Counted from the stretch's first letter, positions 1 through 12,706 are shown. The stretch: 64,000 nucleotides of DNA from Neoconidiobolus thromboides FSU 785 (GCA_025603075.1 MU626333.1:1-64000); one strand, 5' to 3'. The notes: generated by a model from the sequence alone, not told the origin. A program made the numbers and translations.

Positions 1-203
1 TTTATAAGAACATGTATTTAAGATCTAGTAGAAATTCAACTAACTTACAGTATGAGCTATAATAGAATGATTTAGAACTGTGTCTGGGTACTTTTGTTTT
101 AATAAAAGGTATGATTTTATGGAATTTTAAGCGAAGTTTTTAAAATACAAAATTTTTCGAAAATTGGATAAAATAATGAAACTAATTCAGACAGCCCCAT
201 ATA
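1..203 (+). mobile_element. Right end of TIR transposon family TE1 (truncated by window edge)
   Basis: This segment matches the right-hand end of the transposon at 47480-49853: the blocks AGATCTAGTAGAAATTCAA, GATTTAGAACTGTGTCTGG and TTGGATAAAATAATGAAAC occur in the same order. It ends in the family terminal repeat ACAGCCCCATATATT. The rest of the copy lies outside the window or is missing. Confidence 0.75.
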
Positions 204-3200
204 TTAAATCTATATCAAAACGATAATTGAACTCTCTAAAAAATAACAATATGCCTATTAAATTATGATCCTTCATTGAAATAAAATTTATTGATTTTTA
301 TATTAAATTTATTAGTTAATTTCAAATCTTTTATAAATTTTATAAATTTTTTGAAACTTTTAACATTAATGAAAAGGTAATATTATAGTGAAAATCAAAA
401 TTATTAAAAAACTAATAATATCATACTATATTTTCTATTATAACAATAATTTTTGTAATAATGCAAAAATTCCATATATTAAAATCTAAATAAATGTGAG
501 ATTTTATTAACAATTTATAATTTAATAAATTAGATCTCATTTTAATAGACTAGGTATGTGATTACTTCCTTATTGGATATATACAACCAGTTGAATTATC
601 ATCTCGCTTTGTTGGTCTGTAATGAAATCATTCTAAAACCTCTCCACAGAATCTCATTTTAAAGGCAAAATAATTACCACTCTATATTAAAGCTCGTTTT
701 AAGAGGCAGGGTTTCAAATTAATAGATAGTGGTTATATTGTATGGAATCTGTTAATTTGAAAATTGATTTTTTTTAGTCTGTAACAAAACGCTATACCAA
801 TGTAATAAGTTTAAAGTTTTATGTGTATTAATTATAGCCTAAGATTATATTTATGTAAAAAGATTTCTATACTATAGTACTAACTGCTTTATTATACCTT
901 TAGTTTATTTTACAGTAATTAATAGGGTAATTCCTTTTTATATTCTCAAAGTACTCACTTAATTTAAGGCTCGGAATGTATATTGATAAGATGCATGAGT
1001 TATATTCATATAAAAAAACTTGAATAATGATTTTTTGTTTCTTTTTTTGTTTCTTTTTTTTGCTTTTGCTTTTGAACTTTTTGCTCACTCTCATAGAAAT
1101 TTTCTAAAAAGTCGAAATCCTTAAAATATTGTATACAAATTATTATCCAATAGAAAAAAAGTCATATCTTTATGAAAAAGATCTATAAATAACTTTATTT
1201 GCTGTTTGAATTTAATTTTTAATTTAGAAACTAAAATATCATGTATTTATTTGATTATTAAACACAATTCATATCGATTTTAAATAGATTGATAGGAAAT
1301 AAATGATACGTAATAAATCTATACAATTCCGAAGTCTTATTATTTTGATGATTTGTGACGCTTCTCACTATAAAATTTGTCTTGATAAAAACTGATTTTT
1401 TATAGGCCCAAAAGCTGAATACAATGATCCCTATCATTCTTAAAATATGCTCTCTCCAATGACAAAATTAATTAAAAGTTAATATTATGATTATTCTTAT
1501 AAATTTAATTTTAACAACACATGTGAGGAGTAAGCTCTAAAATAGTGTAAATTTTCTGCGCTAAAAATATAGTTGATTACAAAATTCAGTATCAGAGCGC
1601 ATTTAACTAAAAAGAGGGGTCTTTTTTTAAATAATAAATTATATTAATAAGGTTTGATAAATAGTTTGCGTCATATTATTATAATATCATCATACATCTA
1701 TCAATTATTTATTAATAGTTGATAATTACATAAAATATAGAATAAGGGGATACATAATAGAAAGAGGCATGAAATAATTATCTTTAAATTTTAATATAAT
1801 TTATTAATTATATGTATTTAGTAATACATATTCCAAAAAGAAAGTGGTCATACTTTAATTTACCAAATTTGGAGCCCTCCGAAGAACATAAGGTCCTAAA
1901 TTTTCTTTTTTGAAATTGTATGAATTTTATTACATAATAAATTGAACCATGGAATGATTTACCAAATTTGGAGCCCTCCGAAAAAAGAATTTACTTTAAA
2001 TTTAATTTTATAAAAGTTTTATAGTTTTATTTGACAAAGACATCCAACTTGCTGTAATTTGCCAAATTAAGTGCCCACCGAGAGGGTAGCATTACTAAAC
2101 TTTATTTATATAAAAGGCTATCAATCCGATACTCTATTTTTATTGTCCGCACTTTTTTAACATTCACTTTTGGAATTTTAATCATTCCTTTTATTGTAAT
2201 TAAAAAAGAATAAAAACCCAAATTGTTTTTGAAAATCCATGGGTAAAAGGTTGATAAAATTTAGACATTACATCGACAACCGTTATAGCTTAACATATAT
2301 AATATCGTATGTATGAGTTATAATATTGCTATAAAAAGCAATAAAATACCAAGTCACAGTTCTTAGTATAAAACATATAACCTACAAAATGATTTTTAAC
2401 TTACATGGGAAAATTTGAATTTGCTATGATATTTTTTATATGACTAGTATTAAAATTTTGTCATCTTAAGATATAAATAGTGATCTAGAACTATTCATTT
2501 ATCTTCAGGTGAAATTTTAAGATATTAAGAAAATTCGATATTTGCTTCAAAACGCTTTGTCTGTTTAAAAAGATATATCAGTTAAAACTGTTAATCAGTT
2601 TATTGAAATGACTGCAAGTGATTTTTTTGATCTTTAAATCAAATATACTTATCCTACTTTACTTGTTTTTTTACTCGATATAAAAGAGTATCATTATAAA
2701 AATTTGTGATTATGTAAAGCATTTCGTGTTTTGCATAATTTGTAGTTCTAAGCTCAATTTTAAATTCCATTAAATTGTACTAATTTATGCAAAACTATCA
2801 ATGTAATTTAAGTTTTATTTCCAAATATTTCTTTCAATAGTCTTTTTAAGCTTATTGATTTATTATGTTCATTCTTTTAGTAACACTTTAACTTTATACA
2901 AATCAGTTTTAGGTATTTAGTTATTTGTCCCACAACTAGGATCAAAATTTATTAACCACCAGTATTAGCTAAGCAATTGATAAAGTGGTACAAGTTTATT
3001 TTTCTAAAAAACAATGATTTCATAATTAGCAAGCATGGATTTAAATTACTTTAAAGTCAGCCAATCATCTTGTTAACTGATTTTAAAAAATGAGGTTAGT
3101 ATTAATTTAACAATATAATGAAAAAAAAGTAATAACTAAAGATTATAATAAATTTTAAACAGTAAATACATTTATTAATTCCAAAAGATAAAAGAGATTT

Positions 3201-3213
3201 AAATAACTAGCAC
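204..3213. other. Gene-free AT-rich region
   Basis: I see no convincing coding exon here; reading frames are short and low in complexity. The notable content is a set of three evenly spaced CC(A/T)6GG-type motifs between 1859 and 2085, annotated separately. Confidence 0.5.
1859..2085. promoter_or_regulatory. Three evenly spaced CArG-like motifs
   Basis: The same 25-base block, containing CCAAATTTGG followed by AGCCCTCCGAA, begins at 1859 and again at 1958. A diverged version (CCAAATTAAG followed by TGCCCACCGAG) begins at 2058. CCAAATTTGG is a perfect palindrome and fits the CArG box CC(A/T)6GG bound by MADS-box factors such as SRF and Mcm1. The spacing is 99 and 100 bases, and the sequence between the blocks is not clearly repeated. 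That these are working sites is inference. Confidence 0.35.
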
Positions 3214-3846
3214 TCATTCATTGAGCTTACAATCCACATGTGAAGCCAAAATCATTTTGATATTTAAAATTTCATTTTTAAGTTCACTTATTTTATCTGA
3301 CAATATATGGTTTTCATTTTCTATTCTCTTTACTTCTTCTTCCCTCATCAAAAGCCATTCCTTCTTCTTTTGGCGACATTTAGCTGCTGACTTACGGTTC
3401 CTTGCTTTTAAAAGTTCATGTTGTGATTCATAACTGTTATCGTCATTCAATAATGTTACAGACGATTGCGAAGTGATACTTCCATTTCTCTTCTTGTTAT
3501 ATGAAATCCTCCTCGGAAGCTTTATAAGGGATTTAAAACTTTCTTCAAATGGGTTCGGTTCTGAGCCTTTCACTACTTTTGATTTAAAACTAGCTTCAAA
3601 AGGATTTATTTCGTATTCTTTTGTCCTAGAAGATATCTCGGAGAAAAGAGACATGGTAGAATCTGAAGCCTCGGTGCTTATTGGCAGACATTCTGGTTCA
3701 TCGTAAATAGGGTGATTAAAATTAATTACATTGGGTTCATTCTTTATCATATAGTGAAGACCCATGGTACTACTATCAATGCTACTGCTATCAGGATAAA
3801 ATAAATAGCTCTCTTCTGGAACGAGTGAGCAAATGTTTTCAGTCAT
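3214..3846 (-). CDS. Atf1/ATF-CREB-type bZIP transcription factor (bZIP-1)
   Basis: A 210-residue single-exon protein with a C-terminal bZIP domain. The basic region at about residues 145-165 has the full signature N150-x7-R158 within ARNRKSAAKCRQKKKEWL, so DNA binding is expected. A leucine zipper follows (about 165-200) and ends in the family-typical ILASHVDC. Two NPFExSF motifs (residues 81 and 98) match the conserved NPFEQSF of the OSM region of fungal Atf1/AtfA stress factors. It is much shorter than typical Atf1 proteins because most of the N-terminal half is missing. It should act in the nucleus as a homo- or heterodimer on CRE/ATF-like sites. It is the only minus-strand member of the five-gene cluster. 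The bZIP class is firm; the stress role is inferred from family. Confidence 0.9.
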   Translation of the reverse strand: MTENICSLVPEESYLFYPDSSSIDSSTMGLHYMIKNEPNVINFNHPIYDEPECLPISTEASDSTMSLFSEISSRTKEYEINPFEASFKSKVVKGSEPNPFEESFKSLIKLPRRISYNKKRNGSITSQSSVTLLNDDNSYESQHELLKARNRKSAAKCRQKKKEWLLMREEEVKRIENENHILSDKISELKNEILNIKMILASHVDCKLNE

Positions 3847-6800
3847 TTTGATGGTTTCAAATTGGTTTCTCTAAATTTCCATATTGCTCCTTAAATACTT
3901 TTCGTTTTTATTCAAATAAATTCCAGATTAGCTTAATGAATAAAGTTATCTCTATGATATCATACGACATTTATAGTATACACTCCTTTAGGTTTTAATT
4001 TGGTATTTTATATATTCTGTTAACATTTTAAAGTAAAAACAATTATTTACTTGATTAATTTGATTGATTATTATATAGTATTAAAAAATAACATAATTAA
4101 CTCGACTTCATCATTTATCTATTTGTGTGTATGTATACATGATATATAGTATATCTTGTATTATACATAATAACTTATTATAATATAATGGAATAAATTT
4201 ATAGACTGTCAGTAATAGTCGATCTTGATATAAACTATAGCATTTTAGGACCTTGGAGAAGATTCTGGGCTCCTCGGAGTTAGGATATACATCTTATTAT
4301 AGCACAAAATTGGATTTTTTTTAACAAATGAAATTCTGAAGTTCGTTTTTACCACATGATCACGCGTATGATTGAGTTTTAATTCAGGTATAAAATGGAT
4401 TTAAATACAAAATCGTTAAGCTTATCCTCTTAAATAGGATGTGGAAAATTAGGGTGATAAAAATAAAAGGATATGTGAAAATGGTGAAAAGCAGGTTAAC
4501 GTAATTATTATGCTCAAAGTATGAAGCTGTTTTTGTATAACATACTTTAAGGGATTTTAAGAATTAATTGATTTCTTTGTTTATTGGTACAAATAATAAA
4601 GTTTGTTTTTAAAACAAATATTTTTAAGCTAAATGATGTTTAATAAATATATTATTTTGTTCTATTTTTAAAGATTGGCTGTTAAGAAAATAAATGATTA
4701 AATAATTAGAGAAATCATGTAACCTTAATATTTTAATATCTTGGTTTTAAAAGTTGGAATCCTAGCCAACTATTTATTTTAAACGCAAAACCATGGAGAC
4801 TAATTTTATAAAAAGTAATGTTACATCGTGGTGCCATTTTAGTTAAGTCGGAGTCTGAAATACAGACGCCACTAGATGATAATATAATAGAGCAAGTAAT
4901 AGCACAATTCAATCAGATCGATCTCTGCGATTTTAACGTTGCTTCTTTTTTCTCGATCTTGATACCCTCTCAAAGAAATTTTGTAGCAATTTTACATTAA
5001 AAAGTTATGCTATGAAATGCATGTTTTCAAGCATAATATAGTAAAGCGGTGTTATATGAAACTATAAAATAGTGGGCCTATATCTAAATTCTAGTAAACA
5101 GAATATAAATATTTTGATTATGTTTAAAGAGTACTCAATAAATCAATCTATAGAATCCCAATTACCGATCACTGGTTTTTGTCATATAACACATGTATCT
5201 TTTTTAATTTTATAATTTATTTTACTAGTTTAAAATTAGTATCTATAGTTAATTTCTCCCCACTTTATTAACTCAAAATTAGTCCTTCTACATTTTCCTC
5301 TTTTTTACTAACAATGTCCTTTAACACCCCTCCTAAATAGGATCCCTGAATTCACTTAATAAAGTCGCACTTTTATTTCATTACTTTGGGGGTATTTATT
5401 ATTATTTTTTCTATAATAATAGTAATGATATGAATTAAGTATTTAACTGTTTGATGATGTTTGTCTATTAATTTATGTACAAAAATCTATTTATTTTTAT
5501 TTCATATTCTATTCTATTAACTTATATATCAAATTTAAATTTTAATTAAATATAATATTTTCTTCAGAAACTCAAAAGCTTAATTATAAATTAATTCAAA
5601 TTGGTCAAAATAAGCCATTTTTAGACAATAATTATGAAATCATAGATAAAAGATCAACTTCCTTAACCAACTTTTTGTATATTTTTAATAAACAATAAAT
5701 AGACTTATAGCTTAAATGAAATAACACGATGTTGGTAACTTATGTGATTTATTTAATTAGATATATCATTTTGAGACCAAGTCTTACTCAAAGTTTCTTA
5801 AACCCATTTCGAAGGGTTCGTAAAATTAAAAATTAAGCACCCTTAATAGTCCTTTCACGGAGCAGCCCTTAAATAGAAATTAATTTGAGGTTAAAAATAA
5901 AATTAATACTTTAATTTTGGTAGAATGCTGACTATAATTACTATTTAAAATAACGCAATTTTTGGTTTATAATATTTCAACTGCTATTTTAATCAGATTT
6001 TCTTGTTTAAAGAAGCGTTCATATCTTTTGGAAATATATATAACTTTGAAGGTTTAAAATTGCATGCGAAAAATTGATAAAAAACCAAAAATACTAGATA
6101 ATATTTGTGGTATCTTATTTAGTATCTTACCTGTAATTGTATATTTATCGGAGTTTTGTGATTTTTCAAAAGGTACATGTTGGTAAAATTAGGCTAAAAA
6201 AAACTTCTACTTCTCAAAACCACTATCTAGAGTTTACTAAAAGATCGCTTTGTAGAAAAGGCACATGAAAGCTAGCTATCTTTGAAAGTTGAGTTTATAA
6301 AGTTATATGTTTCATTTTACACATTGCTTACTTATTTAATTTTAAAGTTAAACATATTAAAGTCAAAATAATTTCCTAATAAGTTTATAGTCAATGCTAA
6401 AATTCACTCTTACAATTTTTAAACAAAATTAGCTGAATCTCAATTTTGATTATCTTGAAATTAACAAAATTTGATTAAAAAGCGCAATGAGATTTTTTGT
6501 TAGTTTAAAGCTAACATGAAAATTATTTCAATATTAGCTGTCTTAATAATTAATATATAAAGCTGATATATGATCGTTAAATAATTAATATAAAGTTTGA
6601 TTTCATAGTTACTATTAGCCTTTAAATAAGATATCGGATCAAAGTTTAAATTAGATTTACTGTGAAACTGTTTTTTATATGAATCTATATAAATTTATAA
6701 TCATTAGTGCACATCAATAATTAAAACAAACTTTATAAGAATAGATTCAGTCAACTTTTAGAGGCTAAATTGTATTATTATATTTACTATGAATTTATAA

Positions 6801-7547
6801 TACTCAAGGAAAGTGATTGATTTACTTCTATTGAATAAAGTATATGAAATAATAATTAATTGGTTTGGTGACAAAAATAAACCCTAGGAAGCTTATAATA
6901 ATGAAAAAATAATACTAACAACAAAATGATATATAACAGCTAATGAAGGGGCCTTAAATCGAAATTTTATAAGAGAAATTTCGATCTCGATGACTTTTTT
7001 TTATTAATTATTTATTTAAAGATTGTGTAAATTAATAGATTTAGACTTTAAAATAAACCTTTCAATCGCAATTCCTTTAAACAAATAGTTTAATTTTAAA
7101 ATTTTGCATATAAAATTGATTTTATTAAAAGCATGTATTTCCTAACTCCGAATTTTTCGAAGTTTAGTTAATTAAAATTTTTAATAAAATTGATATATAT
7201 CAAGTATTAAGTGTATATTCAAAGAAAAAATCTATAGTCAATAACTGAAATAGTATTAGCTCAACAGAGCATAATAATTATTTATATTGCTTACAATAGC
7301 TATGTTACTTGGCTATGATATTATGTATTTCAAACTAAAACATTTTGAAAATGCTGAGATAAAATTTAAAAGCCTACAAATATAGTAATTTCTCTGCCAT
7401 CTTTTGATCGATCTGGATGGGTAAAAATCATAGAAATTTTGGGAAGGTATAAAAAATGGCTAATACTCTTGATTAAATTTTAATCATTGAAATCATTTAT
7501 TTTCCTTGACTAATCAGCTGTGCATAAAAAATAACAAACTAAAAAAG
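3847..7547. other. Gene-free AT-rich region between bZIP-1 and bZIP-2
   Basis: No supportable gene. A 60-codon frame at 4818-5000 shows no recognisable domain. At 4250-4280 there is a GC-richer patch with a GGCTCCTCGGAG core. This region would hold the promoter of bZIP-1 (divergent) and distal sequences of bZIP-2. Confidence 0.5.
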
Positions 7548-7556
7548 TATATAAAG
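7548..7556 (+). promoter_or_regulatory. TATA box of bZIP-2
   Basis: TATATAAAG, 50 bases before the ATG at 7598. The other plus-strand bZIP genes have TATA-like sequences at a similar distance. Confidence 0.5.
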
Positions 7557-7597
7557 AGCTTAACAGACCACTTTAATTTTAACTAATTTTTAAAAAC

Positions 7598-8113
7598 ATG
7601 GCTTCACAAGATATATATGGTGTCTTATTTAACACTCACAAAGAATATACCATGAATCAAATAATTTACGATGAGCCTGATACTATCTACAATTTTGAAA
7701 ATGGCTTCCATTTTATGCCCAAGTACTGTCATGATAACGTTTATCCATTCACGATTCCAATTGAAAATAACCCCTTTGACCAAAGCTTTGGCAATTTTTT
7801 ATATACTCAGGAATCTTCGTCACCCATTGAATATATGAATAAAACTGAATCTCCATACAGCTCATTCACTTCATCTAGTAGTAGCTCAACACAGGGGTCT
7901 GGAAAGCGTAGGCTAACAAAAAGCAATAGTAGCAGAAGTAATAAGAGCAGCAAAAGTAAGGAGAAGAGGAAAGAATGGTTAATAAAGAAAGAAGAAGAAA
8001 ACCAAACCATTGAAACTCAAAATAAATGTTTGGAAGAGCAAGTTGACTTACTAAAGAATGAAATTATTAATCTAAAAATGCTGTTAGCGAGCCACCAAGG
8101 CTGTAATTTCTAA
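7598..8113 (+). CDS. bZIP-like protein with degenerate basic region (bZIP-2)
   Basis: A 171-residue paralogue of bZIP-1 and bZIP-4. It keeps the NPFDQSF motif (residues 58-64), an EWL block at 126-128, and the zipper and tail ending MLLASHQGC. When aligned on EWL, the hallmark basic-region residues are gone: the invariant Asn is Arg113, the Ala-Ala pair is Lys116-Ser117, and Cys and Arg have become Lys120 and Lys121. The replacement stretch is a low-complexity Ser/Lys/Arg run whose DNA is rich in AGT/AGC triplets. The protein can probably still dimerise but would not be expected to contact DNA in the normal way. Positive charge is retained, so weak or altered binding cannot be excluded. A TATA box lies 50 bases upstream of the ATG, so the gene looks expressible. 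Confidence 0.8.
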   Translation: MASQDIYGVLFNTHKEYTMNQIIYDEPDTIYNFENGFHFMPKYCHDNVYPFTIPIENNPFDQSFGNFLYTQESSSPIEYMNKTESPYSSFTSSSSSSTQGSGKRRLTKSNSSRSNKSSKSKEKRKEWLIKKEEENQTIETQNKCLEEQVDLLKNEIINLKMLLASHQGCNF

Positions 8114-8343
8114 TCTTTGAGTAGGAGAGGGTTCTAGTATATAGCTTCAAAGTACCATTTGGGTTTTAATGTATAAATTTATTTAATGCACCTTTATAAG
8201 TATCTATAAAAGGATGGCTTAGCTTTATTGAATAATGCAATAATAAAAATAATTGTTTAATTTTCGTATAATTTTTTAAGCTTTTTTGTTTATTTTTTAC
8301 TAAGGATAGGGATTAGTATTGAATGTAACAATCTATTAAATAG

Positions 8344-8450
8344 TATATGGGGATGTTTTTTTTGGCTCAATTACTTTCCATTTTTTAAGCATTATTTGAG
8401 TGGAAAGATTGTTAATAAAATTCTTGAGCATAAAAATAGGTCCCCACTTA
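8344..8450 (+). mobile_element. MITE-A copy
   Basis: Starts TATATGGGGATGT, contains TTTGAGTGGAAAGATTGTTA and ends with a diverged terminal repeat (GGTCCCCACT). Confidence 0.8.
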
Positions 8451-9506
8451 TAAAAGCAATAAATTCACCATCATAATTTTATGGCTTTTCCCAATGCTAA
8501 TCTTTTCACAATTTGATTAAATTTTTTCAGCCTAAAACCTTGAAAATGATCCTATTCTTAAAGCTTTAAGTCCCCATATTCGCAAACTAAATAGTAACTT
8601 TAAAATAAGTTAAGCATTTGGTAGTAGGCCAACATAACAATGAAAGTTATTGGTTATAAATATTATTGCTAATTAGAATATAATTAAACTTAAATAGCTG
8701 TAATGTCAACATGTTAAATCTTTATGAAGGTTTTAAAATTATTATTGAAGGTTTCGTTGGAGATTTGATTAGGTAAATTTAGAGGAGTCTAGATTAGGAT
8801 TTAGGATCTAGGAGATATTTGGAATTTATTCAGAGATCGATAAAATCTAGCTTTATATTGATATTCTGAAAAGTAAGCATAAGTATATATCACTATTATT
8901 AAATTCTATTACTCAATTTACATCAACCATCAAACTATATTTGTATACAGATATTAATAAATAATTTGTATCCACACAATCCTCTAAAAAATCTCTACCA
9001 ACTATAAGGACGCTTGAATGGCCTAAATTCCTATTTCGTAGACAGTTATTGAGCACAAATATAGAATTATTATAAATGAACATGCTATGGATTTTCATTT
9101 TATCTAACTCAGTATTTTTTAGAAAACTATAACAGCTTTAGACATTACATGTGCTTATTTACGAACTTTGGGTTCACCTTAAGATAAACATTGGCCTAAA
9201 TCTGTGTTGATAAATATAAGTACAAACAACCCCAATTTTATGTTGTAACTAATACTTATCGATTTAAACATCTAATTCAAGCCATGTAAAAACTTTCCAT
9301 TATTATGATCTAATAAAGATCTGGGAGAAAGTAAGGTATTTCATATTTATCAATTCATTCGATGTAATTAAATAGAACATATATTTTATGTTTAATTTAT
9401 AAAGTGTTTCCACACAAAAGTAGCTTAAAGTTAATGTTCTCTTATTAAAAATGATAGTTACTAATTCGTTAAAAGCTCCTGGTATCAAACTTTAATTCGA
9501 AGTAAT

Positions 9507-9532
9507 ATAAATAAAATAAAATAAAATAAAAT
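9507..9532 (+). repeat. TAAAA microsatellite
   Basis: About five ATAAA units in a row; a similar tract lies at 13268-13291. Confidence 0.8.
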
Positions 9533-11074
9533 GGAGTTATGATCATTATAAAAGATATAATTATAGAAAGTTAGTCTGAATGGACACATGTGAATCAAGA
9601 TAATCAAACACCCATTCTTAACGTTTATGATACTCATTTTGATTGTGGTATTGCCAGGTTTCCAATTTCTTCGGTATAATAATTTACTTAGTTAAATAAG
9701 CTTAGTTCAAACTGATTTTGTGAATTAATCAACCATAGTTCGTAAAATAAAAATTTATCCTCAATTAAAAAAGGGAAAGAAAAGGGGATAGAAATAAAAT
9801 TGCTTTTTCTCTAGATATGTATTGTATTAAAAAAAAGCTATTGTTAAGTGTTATTACATTATAAGCAATATATATCATACTTTTAATAAATCAAAATCAA
9901 TCTAAATATATAACATTGAATATGATAATAAATAAATTGACTCGAAAACTTCCTTACATATAATTATAAATACTAGTTACCTTATTCGCTAAATAGTTTA
10001 ATTCAGTGAGCACTTTAAATCAAACAGTATTAAAAAAATAATTAAGATGGTTTATCCGTAAGCGATGCATAATGTGATAATATAGTAAAGTTTAGCTTAA
10101 ACATTCAGAATTTAATAAATTCATCACAAAATAGAACCATATTGAATATTAGAAATAACTAAATAGCAGATAGGGATCTACACTTTAATTGTAAGTTGGG
10201 TTTTTTTTAATGATGTGTATTTTTTAATGATGTGTATTAAACCACAGGTGTAAGTGTAGAATTTTTATTTTAAAAAAGTAACCGCCTTGAAATTGGCTTA
10301 AAACAGTAGACATTAAACAAAAAGCAAAATATCGCTTGTATAGTTGAAAATAAAAAGTAAAATTATCTCTACTTGATATTGGGCTTCATAGAAAAAACTA
10401 AAATTTTTATGTAAAATGAAATACCTTGAATAGAATCAAAATTAAAATATATTTAGGGACATTGTTGGGGTTACATTAAATGACTTTAGTTCCATTAAAA
10501 AGATACTTCCGCGTAAAGTTAACTATTTAAAATTAGTATTATAAAGAATAGTTTTTAAATTTTTAATTTTTCAAAAGAGCCAATAGACTCCCGAGTATTT
10601 ATCTTGGGAAAAAAGGTAAAAAAAATAAATTAAAATAATATAGAGTAACAGAAGCTACACTTAAAATTTTAAGTTTTATAAGCTATTACTCATGATACTA
10701 TTTTGAAATTATCATTATTATATTATTATACTTATAATTACATTATTGTGTCCTGTTTCCCTTAAACATATGCATATTTTATCAATTTTAAATATAAGGA
10801 GTAAAGAGGTTAATTATATTTAAAGTATACAGGTAATTTTGCTTTGATAAATATGAAATCATGACAAGCTGAATATAAAATTATAGTTAAGTATTTGGTA
10901 TTTAATTAAGTTATAAGCGGAATAAGAATATTTATAGCATTTATATTAAAATTTAATACTTGATTTCTAATTTTATTATTTAAAAAGAACTAATGATTAA
11001 ATAAGCTATATATTTTAAGCAGATGTATATCCTATATCCTGAAGTTAATAAGTTACCATTTATAATATTCGCCA

Positions 11075-11122
11075 CTTTAAAATGTTCGCATTTTAAAGGG
11101 ATGGCTTTAAAACCCATCCTAA
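11075..11122 (+). other. Two adjacent hairpins upstream of bZIP-3
   Basis: CTTTAAAATG-TTCG-CATTTTAAAG (11075-11098) is a perfect 10-bp inverted repeat with a TTCG loop. It is followed directly by GGATGG...CCATCC (about 11100-11121). The role is unknown; such arms can arise by chance in AT-rich DNA. Confidence 0.35.
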
Positions 11123-11314
11123 AACAGAATGAACAAACCTCACATCAAATTATTAAACAGCCTGAGCTTTAATTAGTTAGAATACTTTAAAATTGAGATA
11201 CATGAAAAACTTGAATAGTAACTATTATTATAATGAAGGGAGAACATAGATAAAATAAATCTTCTAAGTTTTATAATGACTTTTATCCCATTAATTAATG
11301 GTCTCCTTTTAGAA

Positions 11315-11325
11315 TATATATAAAT
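11315..11325 (+). promoter_or_regulatory. TATA-like element of bZIP-3
   Basis: TATATATAAAT, 45 bases before the ATG at 11360, matching the spacing seen at the neighbouring bZIP genes. Confidence 0.4.
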
Positions 11326-11359
11326 AATATACTATTAAAATTTATCAACGAGCTTTACT

Positions 11360-11848
11360 ATGAGTTTTGACTTATCTAGCGCTACCCCGTTCATTGAAAA
11401 TAATAACCCAAGCTTAAATAACCTTAGACTATATTCAAAGCTACTCTATGATAGTACCTTGGAGAAGTATATTACATATAATAAAGAATATAAATATAAT
11501 AAGGAATATACAAATAATTGGAGCATGAATCCCAAATGGCTTAATACAGCAGATAATTATGATAGTCAATATAATTTTGGTTTTAAAGATTTATTGTCTC
11601 GTAATATGGATTTTAATTTCCATTACAATAATTACATACCAGTGGACTTCTACATGGATGCTGCTTTAGAAAGTAATATAGTAACGTGTAATATAAATCA
11701 TGTAAAGAAAGAGAGTTTGGTACGGAAACAACAAGCAAACCAGATCATTGAAGACCAAAATAAACGTTTAAAAGACCAAGTGGATTTCCTTAAGGATGAG
11801 ATTATTTATATTAAGATGCTTTTAGCATCTCAAAGTTGCAGTTTTTAA
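11360..11848 (+). CDS. Zipper-only bZIP-derived protein (bZIP-3)
   Basis: A 162-residue protein whose C-terminal 45 residues (about 116-160) align with the zipper and tail of the other cluster members: KKESL for KKEWL, then a heptad region through RLKDQVDFLKDEIIYIKMLL and the tail SQSC. The whole basic region upstream of KKESL is absent; the aligned stretch reads NIVTCNINHV with no Asn/Arg signature. The NPFxxSF motif is also missing. The N-terminal part is rich in Asn and Tyr and has a small internal YNKEY repeat (residues 40-50). It looks like a protein that can dimerise but cannot bind DNA, similar in principle to inhibitory HLH/bZIP partners. The open frame, TATA-like element and retained zipper argue against a simple pseudogene, but expression is unproven. 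Confidence 0.7.
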   Translation: MSFDLSSATPFIENNNPSLNNLRLYSKLLYDSTLEKYITYNKEYKYNKEYTNNWSMNPKWLNTADNYDSQYNFGFKDLLSRNMDFNFHYNNYIPVDFYMDAALESNIVTCNINHVKKESLVRKQQANQIIEDQNKRLKDQVDFLKDEIIYIKMLLASQSCSF

Positions 11849-12706
11849 GTCTGTACATTACAATATACATGTGTTATTAGTATTTAAATAAAAAATGTTG
11901 CTTAGGAATAAAATATTCTACGTTTACTAAGTTATTTTTAATAAAAATGATCTCTAAAGCATTTATGCTGCTATTAGTTTGTGATAGATCTTTTTCATTT
12001 AATATACATTTAAAATAAGGGTATAAATATCTATAATTAAATTACAATAGAGTAATTATTAAAATAGAAAGTATTATATAAAATAATGCACAAGCTGAAG
12101 TTAAATATTTAAAGATCAAATGGGATTCTTAATTAAGTGTAAAGATGAATAATATTAAATCATCAAGTAACCCCTATTTCGACTCAATACATTTTGATGT
12201 TTTTTTAAATAATTAAATCTATATAAATGGATATTAGGCCCTCAAAAACTCTAATGGCTTGGTTTTAAACGCTATTATATAATATTAAAATGTTAATTCG
12301 GTAAATTAAAAAATTTAAATTACTTATATTTTTTATTTCAAAGACAATAACTCATTTATTGACAACTAAGAGATAATAATATATATTACTTGGACTTTTA
12401 CTTTAGTTAAAATATTTTTAAAATGGTTTTCCCGTAACCTTAATCTGACTCTATTATAAATTTAATTGATATACAGAAAAGTAATTAAACATTTTAATTT
12501 AAGATTTAAAATTTTTATATTAATTTTTATATTGCAAAAATCATTCTTCACCAAAAAATTTAATCGAAAATATATCAGTACTCCCAAATCATCACCTAGA
12601 AAACACCATTTTCGGTTCATTATTTTGTCCACTAAGGAGCTTGAAATTAAAACATTACCCATAAAACTAAAAACATCTTAGGTAAAACTCCTTACAATCA
12701 AATAGC

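Larger units (their letters stand above)
8114..11314. other. Gene-free region between bZIP-2 and bZIP-3
   Basis: Holds one MITE (8344-8450), a TAAAA microsatellite (9507-9532), a short direct repeat of TTTTTTAATGATGTGTAT near 10203-10240 and two adjacent hairpins at 11075-11122. The minus-strand frames around 8913-9098 and 9303-9488 show no domain and are not called. Confidence 0.5.

Noticed and set aside
7807-8010. Minus-strand Leu-rich frame
   Set aside because: Antisense shadow of the AGT/AGC and GAA-rich parts of bZIP-2.
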